This document shows positions 36,452 to 45,647 of a stretch of 64,000 nucleotides of DNA, piece by piece. The stretch lies in contig OY761615.1 in the NCBI GenBank assembly GCA_963664845.1, positions 1,612,001 through 1,676,000 of the forward strand, given 5' to 3'. This DNA comes from CAIYTF01 sp963664845. Lineage in GTDB: Bacteria > Bacteroidota > Ignavibacteria > Ignavibacteriales > Ignavibacteriaceae. Numbering within the stretch: the first letter of the stretch is position 1; each line of letters opens with the position of its first letter. The translations under genes and the position numbers were made by a program. Below the pieces are notes generated by a model. That model was not told where the DNA came from. It saw only the letters and a list, made by a program, of their open reading frames with translations, and ran no database searches.

Positions 36452-38371
36452 TTATTTAAGAACAACCATTTTATTTGTTTGTGCTGCGTCGTTAACCGTC
36501 AACCGGTAAAAATAGACACCGCTTTTGAGTCCACCCGAAGTAAAAGCAAATCGATAATCCCTTGCCTGCTGCTTCCCGGACCAGAGCGTGGTTACCTCCC
36601 GCCCCAATACATCAAACACTTTTAAAGATACCATTGCTTCCTCCGACAGACTATACGTAATTGTTGTTGACGGATTGAACGGATTAGGATAGTTACTGTT
36701 CAATTTGAAACCTGCCGGAACAACACTTTTTTTTTGGACAGCATCATCTATGGAAGAAATGATAACATCAGGCGACAGTTTCCGGTTGAGCATCACCATC
36801 ATCGCATCAGCCATCAGATATTTGCCGGCCGCAAGTCCCTTGTTATCCAGCATCATAATCTTATTCAGACCTTTTTTCAGATAAACATCTTTTAACTTAT
36901 ACCAGCCTTTGTTTGTTTGGACAGTTTGATCGGCATAGCACAGGTATGTTCCGGTGGCTCCATAGACAACATACCTTGCGTTGCCGCTATAATTGTTATT
37001 GGGCTCAAGCCAGGTGTATGCTCCATACCAACCGTCGGCAGGTACATTAGCCGCGTATGTTATTGATGTATACGCAGTGTCGTTGGTATAATATATATTT
37101 GGCGCAAAACCAAGTGCTGTGCTTTTAGCCAGTTTCCAGGTTCCGGTCATGGTTACATTGGCCGTATCATCTTCATTTGTGATAATACCTTTTGGCCGCC
37201 ATAATACGCCATTTCTATAGGGCAGCGATGCTTCTTGTGAATACACCACGCTTTTTAACGTGTCGCCGTTGTTTTTGTTTGCGTTCGCTATGCCTTCGTA
37301 ATAAAAATATGTTTCTCCGGAAAGACCATACTTTCTGTTTTCCTGAACGCAATTAATTAGCTGCGATGCGGGAATTACATATGAACCCACCTCGGCAAGC
37401 ACTCCGGGGAAAATCTTATTTCGTTTCTCGACTGGAAGGTCCTGCAGCGTTTTTTGAAGGATCAGCTGGTATGTTGCAAAGCTCCGGGCAGGAGGATCCG
37501 GATACATCTGTGGTATAAGATTATCAACAATTCCGTTGGTTATCCAGGACTTGGAATCCTGCAAATGATCGTCATATCCCCAATAATAGGGGCTCGGTGC
37601 GGAGGAGAGAATAAGATTTGTACTACGAGCCTTAACAGAATCGCGAAGCCGGCTGAAGAATTGAGTCAATTTATCCGCTCTCCAAAGCTTCCAGTCCGAG
37701 TCTTGATAATTAAATGGCGGAGCTCCCCCGCTATGTTCAGCTGCATAGAGAGAGAGAGTAGCAGTGTCATAGCCTCCCTTAACCGGGAGCGCCGGAAGTC
37801 TGTCATCACCTTGTATCCCATCAACGTCATAATTGTCAAGGATTTCGGTCACCAGTGATATCATAAAATTCTGAACGTCAGGATTAATTCCGGACATCCA
37901 CACGAATCCGGTACTGCCATCGCCGTCAATGCAATAATTCCCGGAATTGGTTTTGCTGGCCCAGGAGGGATACTTTTTGAGAATTGCATCACCGGTCACA
38001 TTCCCCGAATATACATAAGAAGAGGCAAACCCATATTCCAACCATGGGATTACCTCAATCCCTCTCCGGTGAGCTTCAGTTATCAGGCGGTTCAGTGGGT
38101 CGCGGCCTGCCATTGTTGGTGCAATAGATTTTCCGAACAGGTTGTTCATCACTTGACTCGGATACAACGTATTGCCGCCGTTCCACATCACAGGGAAAAT
38201 TACATTCACCCCTATTGATGCAAGGTAGTCCACTGCCTGGGTTATGTTGGCATCGTAGTTTAGAACAACACTGTTAACATTAGTAATCCAAACACCTCTA
38301 AGTTCCTGTAGCTGCTGGGGAAATAGTATGCAGTTTGCCAAAAAAAGAAGTACCAGTGTTATTTTTTTCAT
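36452..38371 (-). CDS. T9SS-exported GHL10 (DUF187) glycoside hydrolase-like protein
   Basis: About 639 residues from MKKITLVLLFLANCILFPQQ (ATG at 38371; the frame is open to 38380). Residues about 22-370 are a GHL10 / DUF187 TIM-barrel: RGVWITNV, VNVIFPVMWNGGNTLYPS, IEVIPWLEYGF and VDGIQGDDRLPALP, where the Asp pair is the likely active-site region. A golvesin-like module follows and then a T9SS sorting domain (NYPNPFNPST). Characterised relatives act on bacterial cell-wall or exopolysaccharides. A shorter paralogue without sorting domain lies three genes upstream (39915). Between this gene and the propeller gene (38372-38502) there is a long-range inverted repeat GTGTCTGA/TCAGACAC. Confidence 0.88.
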   Translation of the reverse strand: MKKITLVLLFLANCILFPQQLQELRGVWITNVNSVVLNYDANITQAVDYLASIGVNVIFPVMWNGGNTLYPSQVMNNLFGKSIAPTMAGRDPLNRLITEAHRRGIEVIPWLEYGFASSYVYSGNVTGDAILKKYPSWASKTNSGNYCIDGDGSTGFVWMSGINPDVQNFMISLVTEILDNYDVDGIQGDDRLPALPVKGGYDTATLSLYAAEHSGGAPPFNYQDSDWKLWRADKLTQFFSRLRDSVKARSTNLILSSAPSPYYWGYDDHLQDSKSWITNGIVDNLIPQMYPDPPARSFATYQLILQKTLQDLPVEKRNKIFPGVLAEVGSYVIPASQLINCVQENRKYGLSGETYFYYEGIANANKNNGDTLKSVVYSQEASLPYRNGVLWRPKGIITNEDDTANVTMTGTWKLAKSTALGFAPNIYYTNDTAYTSITYAANVPADGWYGAYTWLEPNNNYSGNARYVVYGATGTYLCYADQTVQTNKGWYKLKDVYLKKGLNKIMMLDNKGLAAGKYLMADAMMVMLNRKLSPDVIISSIDDAVQKKSVVPAGFKLNSNYPNPFNPSTTITYSLSEEAMVSLKVFDVLGREVTTLWSGKQQARDYRFAFTSGGLKSGVYFYRLTVNDAAQTNKMVVLK

Positions 38372-38502
38372 GCATGCCATATAATTATAGAGAATTCTGA
38401 TATAAGCAAACAGTGTCTGAAAAACTGCCGGGAAGAAGCCGCTTTGAAAAACGACTGTTCAATTGTTCTCAGACACCACTCGCAAAAAATGAACCGTATC
38501 GT

Positions 38503-39918
38503 TTATTTTAAAAACAGCATTTTCTTCGTCAGTGACATATTGCCTGCCTGCAGTTGATACAAATAGATCCCGTTAGGAACATTACCGGCATCAAACCTTA
38601 CGGAGTGCACCCCTGCAGTCATGAATCCGTTTGCAAGAACACTTATTTCCTGACCAAGTATATTGGTTACTGTCAAGCGAACATGCATTGAAGCAGGCAG
38701 TGAAAAACTTATCATTGTTGAAGGATTAAAAGGATTTGGGTAGTTCTGATCGAGCTTGAACACTTCAGGCCGGACCTTTTGTGTTTTCACATCAGTAGCA
38801 TTCCCGAACACAAATATGCATTTTGCCCTTGAGTCAACAACATATGCTGTTGATCCATCGGGTGTAAAGGCAACATCACTTGGAGCAACCATAGGAGCAC
38901 CATGTACATCCGGATCAATTGCTTTACCGGACGATGGCAGCTCATCATTATTTGTTGCTATTCCCGTAACCAGATCGACAGTGAAAGATTTTACCCAACG
39001 CCGGGTTGAGTCAACACCTGCTACCCATAAGTTTCCATTTTTATCACAAGTAATGCCACAGGCGATCGCGCTGCTGAATTTTAGAAAATCATCAGCATCA
39101 GTAAGCCGGAGAGCTGTATAATTTTTTGTATTTGACGTAAGGTTAGCTGGGTCGTATTGAGTACCACCGGTCCATGCTGCAATGCCTCCATTTAATTCGC
39201 CCGTAACTTTCGAATTACGCGAAGTATAGAATGGTGTTGTTGCATCAAAATAATTTCCGTTTGGCTGAGTCGCCACATCACGGATAACATCAAAACCAGA
39301 AGTAGACGGGCCACCCGGCTCATAATTTGCATTATCCGGAGAGATGTACGCACCATAGGCGGCAAATTTTGTGATAGTGCTAAAATTATACGCGCGGATC
39401 CCTTTTGTATAATCGGTTCCGGCAAACACAATTGAGTCTTTTGTTGCCGCAACGCCGAGCACGTAGGTGCCCCATCCTGAAAGATAAGGATTGTATCCAT
39501 AGCGAATACCCTTGTTCACGTCGCCGTCCTGGTACAGATAGCTGCACGATGAGCCGCCTGGAGCAACTAGGTTATTTATTTTTGCGCTTACAAGAATATC
39601 ATTTTTGAGGTGCGTAATGCCTACCAGTGGTTTCACATCCACTGTATCGAAAGTTGCCGTATAGTCAATTAAATTCGTTAAAACCGTATCAGAAGGATTT
39701 GCCAATGTGTATAATATATCGTGTCCTGCATTATTTGTTTGACGGGACGAAATAACATACAGCTTTCCGTTATCGTCAACCGTGCACAGGAAAGGCTGCA
39801 CATAAGCAGCATCGGCCGCCGGAAAAGTAATTTTGCGTGCATATTGCATCTGTGCAAACATATTGATGCTTAACAACATCGTAAGAAGCAGTAAAGAACA
39901 AAATGAATGTCGTTTCAT
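38503..39918 (-). CDS. T9SS-exported beta-propeller protein
   Basis: 471 residues. The signal peptide (MKRHSFCSLLLLTMLLSINMFAQ) is followed by a blade-like repeat region with NHL/SMP-like segments (GNLWVAGVDSTRRWV, FTPDGSTAYVVDSRAK) and a T9SS type-A sorting domain with NYPNPFNPST ending TKKMLFLK. No catalytic residues are recognised. It is a probable surface glycan-binding protein, perhaps filling the role of SusD/SusE-like proteins that are absent here. Its ATG overlaps the stop of the upstream hydrolase gene by 4 nt, so the two are translationally coupled. Confidence 0.87.
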   Translation of the reverse strand: MKRHSFCSLLLLTMLLSINMFAQMQYARKITFPAADAAYVQPFLCTVDDNGKLYVISSRQTNNAGHDILYTLANPSDTVLTNLIDYTATFDTVDVKPLVGITHLKNDILVSAKINNLVAPGGSSCSYLYQDGDVNKGIRYGYNPYLSGWGTYVLGVAATKDSIVFAGTDYTKGIRAYNFSTITKFAAYGAYISPDNANYEPGGPSTSGFDVIRDVATQPNGNYFDATTPFYTSRNSKVTGELNGGIAAWTGGTQYDPANLTSNTKNYTALRLTDADDFLKFSSAIACGITCDKNGNLWVAGVDSTRRWVKSFTVDLVTGIATNNDELPSSGKAIDPDVHGAPMVAPSDVAFTPDGSTAYVVDSRAKCIFVFGNATDVKTQKVRPEVFKLDQNYPNPFNPSTMISFSLPASMHVRLTVTNILGQEISVLANGFMTAGVHSVRFDAGNVPNGIYLYQLQAGNMSLTKKMLFLK

Positions 39919-41027
39919 TGGGAGACTCCATTGTTATATATATAAAGATTTCTAAAAAAATCCGGGTATTGTTTAAGGCCTTCGAAAAAGAAGAACACTT
40001 CTCCTTCGATTCCGCATTTGCGGTTTTCAGCAATCATGGTCTGCAGGTAGTTTTTTGCCGGGTGATATTTTGCCAATTTTAAAAGAATTCCTGGGAAAAT
40101 TTTATTCATATCTTCCTTCCGGACATACTTGCCCAGTATTTCGTTCAACGACGTGATATAGCTCTTCTCGTCGTAGCGATAGATCTGAGGACAAATCACT
40201 TCCACGTCTCCATTACGCAACCAAGTTGGCCAGTCCTGTAAATATTCATTCTTTGACCAGGGATAAAGATTCGGAGCCATGGAAACGATACAGTCTTTCT
40301 TAATAGATTTAACCATCGTAAAGATCCGATGCATTAGGACATTAAGCTTTTCTGCACGCCACTGAATCCATGCTGAATCTCGAAAGTCCTGTGGTGGTGT
40401 TTTCCCCTGATGTTCCTTCATGTAGAGTTCTTTTGTATAGGAATCGTAGCCGCCTTCAACAGGCATAGCCGGAAGCCGGTCATCACCCTGTATGCCATCA
40501 ACATCGTAGTTGGTGACCACCTCAGTAATTAAAGAAAGAATAAAATCTTGCACAGTCGGATTAAGTCCATTCACCCACTCAAATCCGTTCTTACGCACTA
40601 ATTTTCCCGTATTGTCCAAGGCCGCCCATTCCGGATGAAGTTTTAACAGTCTGCCGCCATTCAACATATATGAGCTCGAAAAACCGAATTCAAACCAGGC
40701 ATAGACTTTCATTTTACGGGCATGTGCAGCCTCAATAAATTCTTTGAGCGGATCGCGGCTTGCGAGAGATGGGTCGATTTCTTCGCCGAACATTGTTTCC
40801 ATGGTTTTACTTGGGTACAAAGTCATACCTTTGCTCCAAACTACCACGAAAAGAGTATTTATGCCCAGGCTGTCACAATAATTCACGGCGTCGTTTATGT
40901 TTTGCCGCGATTTCATAACATCACTGTCAACATTGGTTATCCACGTGCCGTGAATCGGTGCTGCAGGTGCTTGCGCATGCACGCTGCCGCAAAAGAGAAA
41001 AAACAATAAACCGATTATTTTTTTCAT
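39915..41027 (-). CDS. Secreted GHL10 (DUF187) glycoside hydrolase-like paralogue
   Basis: About 370 residues from the ATG at 41027, which begins the signal peptide MKKIIGLLFFLFCGSVHAQ. The frame stays open upstream into the barrel gene, a point discussed for the poly-C tract at 41061. The barrel shows HGTWITNVDSDVM, INTLFVVVWSKGMTLYPS, MKVYAWFEFGFSSSYML and VDGIQGDDRLPAMPVEGGYD, aligned with the 36452 paralogue. It lacks both the golvesin-like module and the T9SS sorting domain, so it is likely periplasmic while its paralogue is surface-exposed. The two may cut the same polymer in successive compartments (inference). Confidence 0.87.
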   Translation of the reverse strand: MKKIIGLLFFLFCGSVHAQAPAAPIHGTWITNVDSDVMKSRQNINDAVNYCDSLGINTLFVVVWSKGMTLYPSKTMETMFGEEIDPSLASRDPLKEFIEAAHARKMKVYAWFEFGFSSSYMLNGGRLLKLHPEWAALDNTGKLVRKNGFEWVNGLNPTVQDFILSLITEVVTNYDVDGIQGDDRLPAMPVEGGYDSYTKELYMKEHQGKTPPQDFRDSAWIQWRAEKLNVLMHRIFTMVKSIKKDCIVSMAPNLYPWSKNEYLQDWPTWLRNGDVEVICPQIYRYDEKSYITSLNEILGKYVRKEDMNKIFPGILLKLAKYHPAKNYLQTMIAENRKCGIEGEVFFFFEGLKQYPDFFRNLYIYNNGVSQ

Positions 41028-41043
41028 AATGAGTATATATGCA

Positions 41044-41766
41044 TTAGAAGTTAATCCGTACCCCCCCCCGCAGTTCAATGATCTGAAAGGTTGATACGTT
41101 TTCCATATTATAAATAAGTGCCGGCCACAACTCGCCAACTATATTCTTGTAATTTCCGGAAACAGTTATTGCAACCGGGTCCACAGGTTTGACGCACAGT
41201 TCCAGCCCGAGGGTGAAGCCGCCACTCCAATCGCTTTGGCTGTTTTCTATCACGCTCCCGAAAACAAGATAGTGGTGGGAAACTCCATTCACCACTGCAT
41301 CATAGGCCAATGAATCACAGGCACTGCGTTTGTATTTCCAATTGTAGACACCAAATCCAAGATCAACATTCGCTTCAAACAATTGACTGCGAAGCACATT
41401 GTATTTTGCATTTAACGAAATACCGGCTACGTTCAATGTTTGCTTAACGTTTGAGATCGGCACTTTAAAAGCATAGCCTACATTATCGATGGTTTGATTA
41501 TTAATTACCTGATGCTTATCGGTATTGAGTTTAGAGAACTTGAAAATCTCCACTTTGCCCCCCCATGTCCATCTGCTTGAAGTTTGCACTCCCAGATACA
41601 TAGAAGTTCCGGACGTTGCCATCCACCGGTCAGCCAGCGTACCGGACGGCATGAGCCACGATTCCTCGATGCCCGCTCTATACTTTCCGCTCTGGGCAGG
41701 GGTAAACGACCCATTGGCAAAGACAAGCAACAATAAAAAAAAGACGAGTTTGATTTTAATTTTCAT
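41044..41766 (-). CDS. Outer-membrane beta-barrel protein (240 aa)
   Basis: Signal peptide MKIKIKLVFFLLLLVFANG, then alternating hydrophobic/polar strands with many aromatics, ending in Phe (VRINF), as expected for an outer-membrane barrel. I recognise no specific family. It lies 24 nt after another small barrel gene and 16 nt before the GHL10 gene. Its last codons contain a run of nine G (C on the plus strand, 41061-41069) and there is a G7 run earlier. Loss of one G would remove the natural stop and join the frame to that of the downstream hydrolase. Confidence 0.75.
   Translation of the reverse strand: MKIKIKLVFFLLLLVFANGSFTPAQSGKYRAGIEESWLMPSGTLADRWMATSGTSMYLGVQTSSRWTWGGKVEIFKFSKLNTDKHQVINNQTIDNVGYAFKVPISNVKQTLNVAGISLNAKYNVLRSQLFEANVDLGFGVYNWKYKRSACDSLAYDAVVNGVSHHYLVFGSVIENSQSDWSGGFTLGLELCVKPVDPVAITVSGNYKNIVGELWPALIYNMENVSTFQIIELRGGVRINF
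41061..41069. repeat. Homopolymer C9/G9 tract at a gene junction
   Basis: Nine consecutive C on the plus strand, G in the coding direction, within the last codons of the 41044 barrel gene. With nine G the gene ends VRINF. With eight, the frame continues through GYGLTSNAYILI into the hydrolase start MKKII. With ten, it stops after a few residues without the terminal Phe. Such tracts are prone to slippage. Confidence 0.7.
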
Positions 41767-41790
41767 ATATATAGTAAAAATATTTCAACC

Positions 41791-42564
41791 TTAGTATAGC
41801 AGCATGACGCCAAGTTTTGCAGAGAACATATCTCTCATTGGAAAATGTGCATAGCCGGCACCCGCTGACGGACCGTAAGTTACCGAATAATCGAACCCTG
41901 CGGTTAGTTTAACAAGATCATGCACCTGGTATTCGGCATCAATCCCCAGCTGTCCTGCGATTGGATTTCCGATGACGTACTGATCCATATCTCTAAAAGA
42001 GTAGCTATAGACATAATTGTCAAGCTGCGAGAATTTCTTTTTCCAGGTTTCATCAATGTACAGGCGCTTTTGATAGAACAGCATCTCAGAACCTATATAG
42101 GGGCGAACTGACAGATGCGCCACCGGAGAAAATTCATAGCTTAGAGTGATGCCTACCGGGAACACATCCATATCCTGAACCGGGTTGAATGTGGCTGAAT
42201 ACGTTGAATCACCTTTCAGCAGGGTTTGCACCCATTGTGTTGCATTCTTGAAATTCGGATCATTTATGTTCCCATAATACCGCTGCCAGTATTTCCAATT
42301 ATACTCTGCAAATAATGCGTTGGCATCTTGCTTAATAGAAAAAACACGATAACCGGCCCTTATAGAAAGTTTAAAGTTTTGATAGAGATTAAATTTTACA
42401 CTCACGTCACCGCCGTAGCCTTTGACGCTTTCAATTTTCCAATCTGTATTCTTCCTGAATGATCCGGAAACCGCGCCGGAAAAATCAACCGAGCTCACCT
42501 GCGGGAACACCGGGCCCGCACACAAAGCCACCAGGAAAAGAAGTGTGAATATTTTGTTTTTCAT
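41791..42564 (-). CDS. Outer-membrane beta-barrel protein (257 aa)
   Basis: Signal peptide MKNKIFTLLFLVALCAGPVFPQ, followed by amphipathic strands (FKLSIRAGYRVFSI, LSVRPYIGSEMLFY, LTAGFDYSVTYGPSAG) and a C-terminal strand ending MLLY. It is probably an outer-membrane beta-barrel of unknown family. Its ATG overlaps the stop of the PorV-like gene by 4 nt, indicating co-translation. It may be a structural partner of the TonB receptor complex or a small porin for the released oligosaccharide (inference). Confidence 0.75.
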   Translation of the reverse strand: MKNKIFTLLFLVALCAGPVFPQVSSVDFSGAVSGSFRKNTDWKIESVKGYGGDVSVKFNLYQNFKLSIRAGYRVFSIKQDANALFAEYNWKYWQRYYGNINDPNFKNATQWVQTLLKGDSTYSATFNPVQDMDVFPVGITLSYEFSPVAHLSVRPYIGSEMLFYQKRLYIDETWKKKFSQLDNYVYSYSFRDMDQYVIGNPIAGQLGIDAEYQVHDLVKLTAGFDYSVTYGPSAGAGYAHFPMRDMFSAKLGVMLLY

Positions 42565-43493
42565 AAGACTCCGATCTGGAAGGTGAACCGCAACAGGTTA
42601 CCCAACCGGCCATAAGTTGCATAGGAGATATCTACTCCCATAGGCAACGGGCCTGATTGTTTCAATCCCAGGCCAACAGACCAACTCTCTTCATCGTAAA
42701 AAAACTTATACCCGCCACGGATTGTTACCAGCTTCATATATTCATATTCTGCACCCACATTCACCTTCTCGTTTGCGTCGGTAGGGTGAAGTGCTTCTGT
42801 AAGAACGGTTATGCGATTGTTATCTGTTTGATAAATTTCTGCGGCAAGACCCATCCTGAACGTGGTAGGCATCTTGAATTTTGCATTGATGAATTTTGCA
42901 TTTGTTCCAAAATTTTGAATAACGGCCCCAATACGAAGCGAACGAAAACCAGTTTCATAATACATTCCTGCATCCATAATGAGATTTGCTGCATTATAGA
43001 TATCTATCTTCTCGTTCACATATTTTGCCGTTAGCCCAAAGGAGAATTTTTGAGTAAGCTTTTTTGCATAGGAAAGGGAAAGCGCCAGCGAATTCGCATC
43101 AAAGGTTCCGTCCTGTTCATAGGAGCGTTGACCATTCAGCTTCATAGTCCGGGGCATTGAACCATAATCAAGATCAACCACTCCGAGTGCAAACGAACCC
43201 ATATCGTTTGCATATGCAGCGCTCACGCCGTAGTTTTTAATATCTGCTATCCATGGTGCATAAGACGTTGAGAAAGACATAGCCTGGTTCGAAAATCCGA
43301 GAATTGCCGGATTAGAGAAAACGGCACTTGAATTCAAATCTGCAAGAGTGATAGAGCATTCACCAAGACCTGCTGTTCGTGCCGTTACCGGCAATTCGAG
43401 AAAAGCAAAACCTGCCGTTCCGTTTTTTTTGAAATCACCGGCAAAAAGCGAAATACTGACAAGTACAAATATGAACGTTATGTATTTTTTCAT
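42561..43493 (-). CDS. PorV/PorQ-like outer-membrane protein
   Basis: 310 residues with signal peptide MKKYITFIFVLVSISLFAG. The N-terminal segment GTAGFAFLELPVTARTAGLGECSITLADLNSSAVFSNPA is the hallmark of the PorV/PorQ family. The remainder is a FadL-like barrel ending FTFQIGVL. In T9SS organisms PorV shuttles substrates and Ignavibacteria encode several locus-specific copies. It sits directly after the 716-residue T9SS-type protein gene and may serve its export or anchoring. Whether it is the general T9SS shuttle or a dedicated version cannot be read from this window. Confidence 0.85.
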   Translation of the reverse strand: MKKYITFIFVLVSISLFAGDFKKNGTAGFAFLELPVTARTAGLGECSITLADLNSSAVFSNPAILGFSNQAMSFSTSYAPWIADIKNYGVSAAYANDMGSFALGVVDLDYGSMPRTMKLNGQRSYEQDGTFDANSLALSLSYAKKLTQKFSFGLTAKYVNEKIDIYNAANLIMDAGMYYETGFRSLRIGAVIQNFGTNAKFINAKFKMPTTFRMGLAAEIYQTDNNRITVLTEALHPTDANEKVNVGAEYEYMKLVTIRGGYKFFYDEESWSVGLGLKQSGPLPMGVDISYATYGRLGNLLRFTFQIGVL

Positions 43494-43496
43494 AGC

Positions 43497-45647
43497 TTAT
43501 CTCACAATCGCAAATTTGCCGATTTTATTTCCAACCTTTGACTCGAGGTGGTAAATATAAATTCCGCTGGTGACATACTGCCCGTAATCGGTTGCCTGAT
43601 CCCATGATGCGAGGCCGCCTTTCCCCTCTTCCATTTTAATGGTTTTAACCAGATCTCCGCGAACTGTATATATCCTGATGGTACAGGGATTGGGAATGTT
43701 CACAAACTGGATCACATCTCCTGCTCCCGGTTGAGAAGAGCCGGCGCCGATTATGAAAGGATTTGGAACAACAAGAACCTTATCCAGATTGTCGGGTGGA
43801 ACAAATGTGGAAACAAACGGATAGGTATTCCTGTTTGCAAATATTGAGGACTCAAGTGCAGGAACTTTATTGCTACCCGTCTCTTTGAATATCACTCCCG
43901 GGTTAACCAACCAAGATGCTTTCCCGGTATCGTATGCTGTCAACGCATAATAATATGAAGACCCTACCTCTACAGTTGAATCAATAAAGGTATAGGAAGC
44001 ATTGTTATAGTATGCCTGATTGCCTTTTGTTATATCCGCAACTAATTTCCAAGGCCCGATTGGCAGATAATCGGATCGATAAATATGATAACCTGCCAAG
44101 TCCTTGCTCCCATCATCGGGATCTGTTTGATTCTCACAACTGTCAGGCCAGGTCAGTTCATTGGCTACAAAGTTTTTCTTTGCTTTATTAAATGCAACGG
44201 TGAATGCGGGAGCCTGTGGAGGATTGGGATGCCGTAACCCGTTCGTATAGGTGAACTGGGCACGATCTGCAGTTGTTTCAAAAGTGGTTTTCCCGACTTG
44301 ATTAACAGTGCTGATATCCGTGATAGAAGGGCCGGTAGCCATTGAATAATCAATACCATCCACTATTTCAGCCACGGCAATAACTATTGAATCTCCCGGA
44401 AAGATATCCCAGGGACCAACAGACATCATTGTCCAAAGCCGCTTGCTGCCCATCACCGGATCGTTAGTCTTAGTGACTGCATTATATGCATTAGCAGGAT
44501 TGACAAGGACAGAATATGCCTGCTCCACAACACCGCTCTTACCTGTTAACGGCCCACCGAGATCCTGATTATTATCCACAGCCGACCAGGCAATCTTATT
44601 AATTTTGTTAGCCGTTTTCCTGATCTTATCGGGAGGAGATTTCAGCAGCCGAATTCCGGCATATCCCGGCGCAAGCCATTCACCCGAAGCGGAGTATTGC
44701 CCGGTGGCAGCATCTTTTTGCTTTTGCCCGCTTGCGGCCGAATAGCCAAACCCTGCAGCTGTAGTGTTCCCGTTTTCATCCTTATAATCCGCGGCCCTGC
44801 CATACACCATCGTGCGAGCCAAACCGGAATAATAATCCTTCTTTGTCGTATCGACAGTAAAAACCGTGTTACGGGCTCCGGGTGTTAAAGTAGGAAACAA
44901 CACACTCCAGCTTCGCGAATTGCTGTGAATGCCATAGGTAAGCATCGCATAAAAATCGTACAGAGTATCAACCACTTTCCGGGTTTCTTTATATGCCTGC
45001 AGCTCGTTTGAGATATTCTTTATTATGTATTCATAGATAATATAGTTTTCATCGCGCATTGAGCCATTCCATTGATGTGCCCGGCGGGTAACCCGCACGG
45101 GAAGCTGGCGTTGTGGTTCATACGCACTTGGAAAATTCGGATTATATTCCCAAACGGTTTCAATAACTTCTTCCCCGCCTGAATTCCTCTTTTTCATTCC
45201 ATGATTATCCGTAAACTTTTTGTGTTCCCGTATCAGGTATTTTGCGGTGGGTTCGTTTGAAACGCTTGCCGCATACCGGCACCACTCTTCAACAACCAGG
45301 GCACTGTCTTTATCCTGTTTGCACCCAACATATAAACCGCCTGAGGACAGATAGGAAGAGCAACCGTCAAGGTCTTCATTGATCTTCGTAGCATCAAATC
45401 CGGGCCAATCAAGTCCGGGGCCGGTTTTCTGCCAGTTGCTGAATGCCCCAGGCCCTGACTTGCCGAAATACAAACTGTGCCAAAGTTTCCCTCTTGTAAA
45501 ATTTAGCGTCGGTGCGTCAATTGAATCCGATTGCTGCGCGAAGAGTACACCGGATGAACAGATCACGGTAATCGCCAATGCACGGCTTATTAGTTTTATT
45601 CTCATTATGCTGTCGGTCATCATATTAAATTTCATCACGTCTGTCAT
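43497..45647 (-). CDS. Surface protein (716 aa) with sorting-like C-terminus
   Basis: The ATG at 45647 overlaps the TonB-receptor stop (ATGA). A signal peptide begins at an internal Met (MRIKLISRALAITVICSSGVLFAQ, 45605), which may be the true start. The body is acidic and Tyr/Asn-rich with a fibronectin-like segment (AGYHIYRSDYLPIGPW...SYYYALTAYDTG). The end (VPNPFIIGAG...IYTVRGDLVKTIKMEEGKG...SGIYIYHLES) is a variant T9SS sorting domain in which NYPNPFNP is shortened to PNPF. Such proteins regularly follow TonB receptors in Ignavibacteria-type loci, occupying the SusD position without SusD homology. A surface ligand-binding lid is a reasonable guess. Confidence 0.82.
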   Translation of the reverse strand: MTDVMKFNMMTDSIMRIKLISRALAITVICSSGVLFAQQSDSIDAPTLNFTRGKLWHSLYFGKSGPGAFSNWQKTGPGLDWPGFDATKINEDLDGCSSYLSSGGLYVGCKQDKDSALVVEEWCRYAASVSNEPTAKYLIREHKKFTDNHGMKKRNSGGEEVIETVWEYNPNFPSAYEPQRQLPVRVTRRAHQWNGSMRDENYIIYEYIIKNISNELQAYKETRKVVDTLYDFYAMLTYGIHSNSRSWSVLFPTLTPGARNTVFTVDTTKKDYYSGLARTMVYGRAADYKDENGNTTAAGFGYSAASGQKQKDAATGQYSASGEWLAPGYAGIRLLKSPPDKIRKTANKINKIAWSAVDNNQDLGGPLTGKSGVVEQAYSVLVNPANAYNAVTKTNDPVMGSKRLWTMMSVGPWDIFPGDSIVIAVAEIVDGIDYSMATGPSITDISTVNQVGKTTFETTADRAQFTYTNGLRHPNPPQAPAFTVAFNKAKKNFVANELTWPDSCENQTDPDDGSKDLAGYHIYRSDYLPIGPWKLVADITKGNQAYYNNASYTFIDSTVEVGSSYYYALTAYDTGKASWLVNPGVIFKETGSNKVPALESSIFANRNTYPFVSTFVPPDNLDKVLVVPNPFIIGAGSSQPGAGDVIQFVNIPNPCTIRIYTVRGDLVKTIKMEEGKGGLASWDQATDYGQYVTSGIYIYHLESKVGNKIGKFAIVR

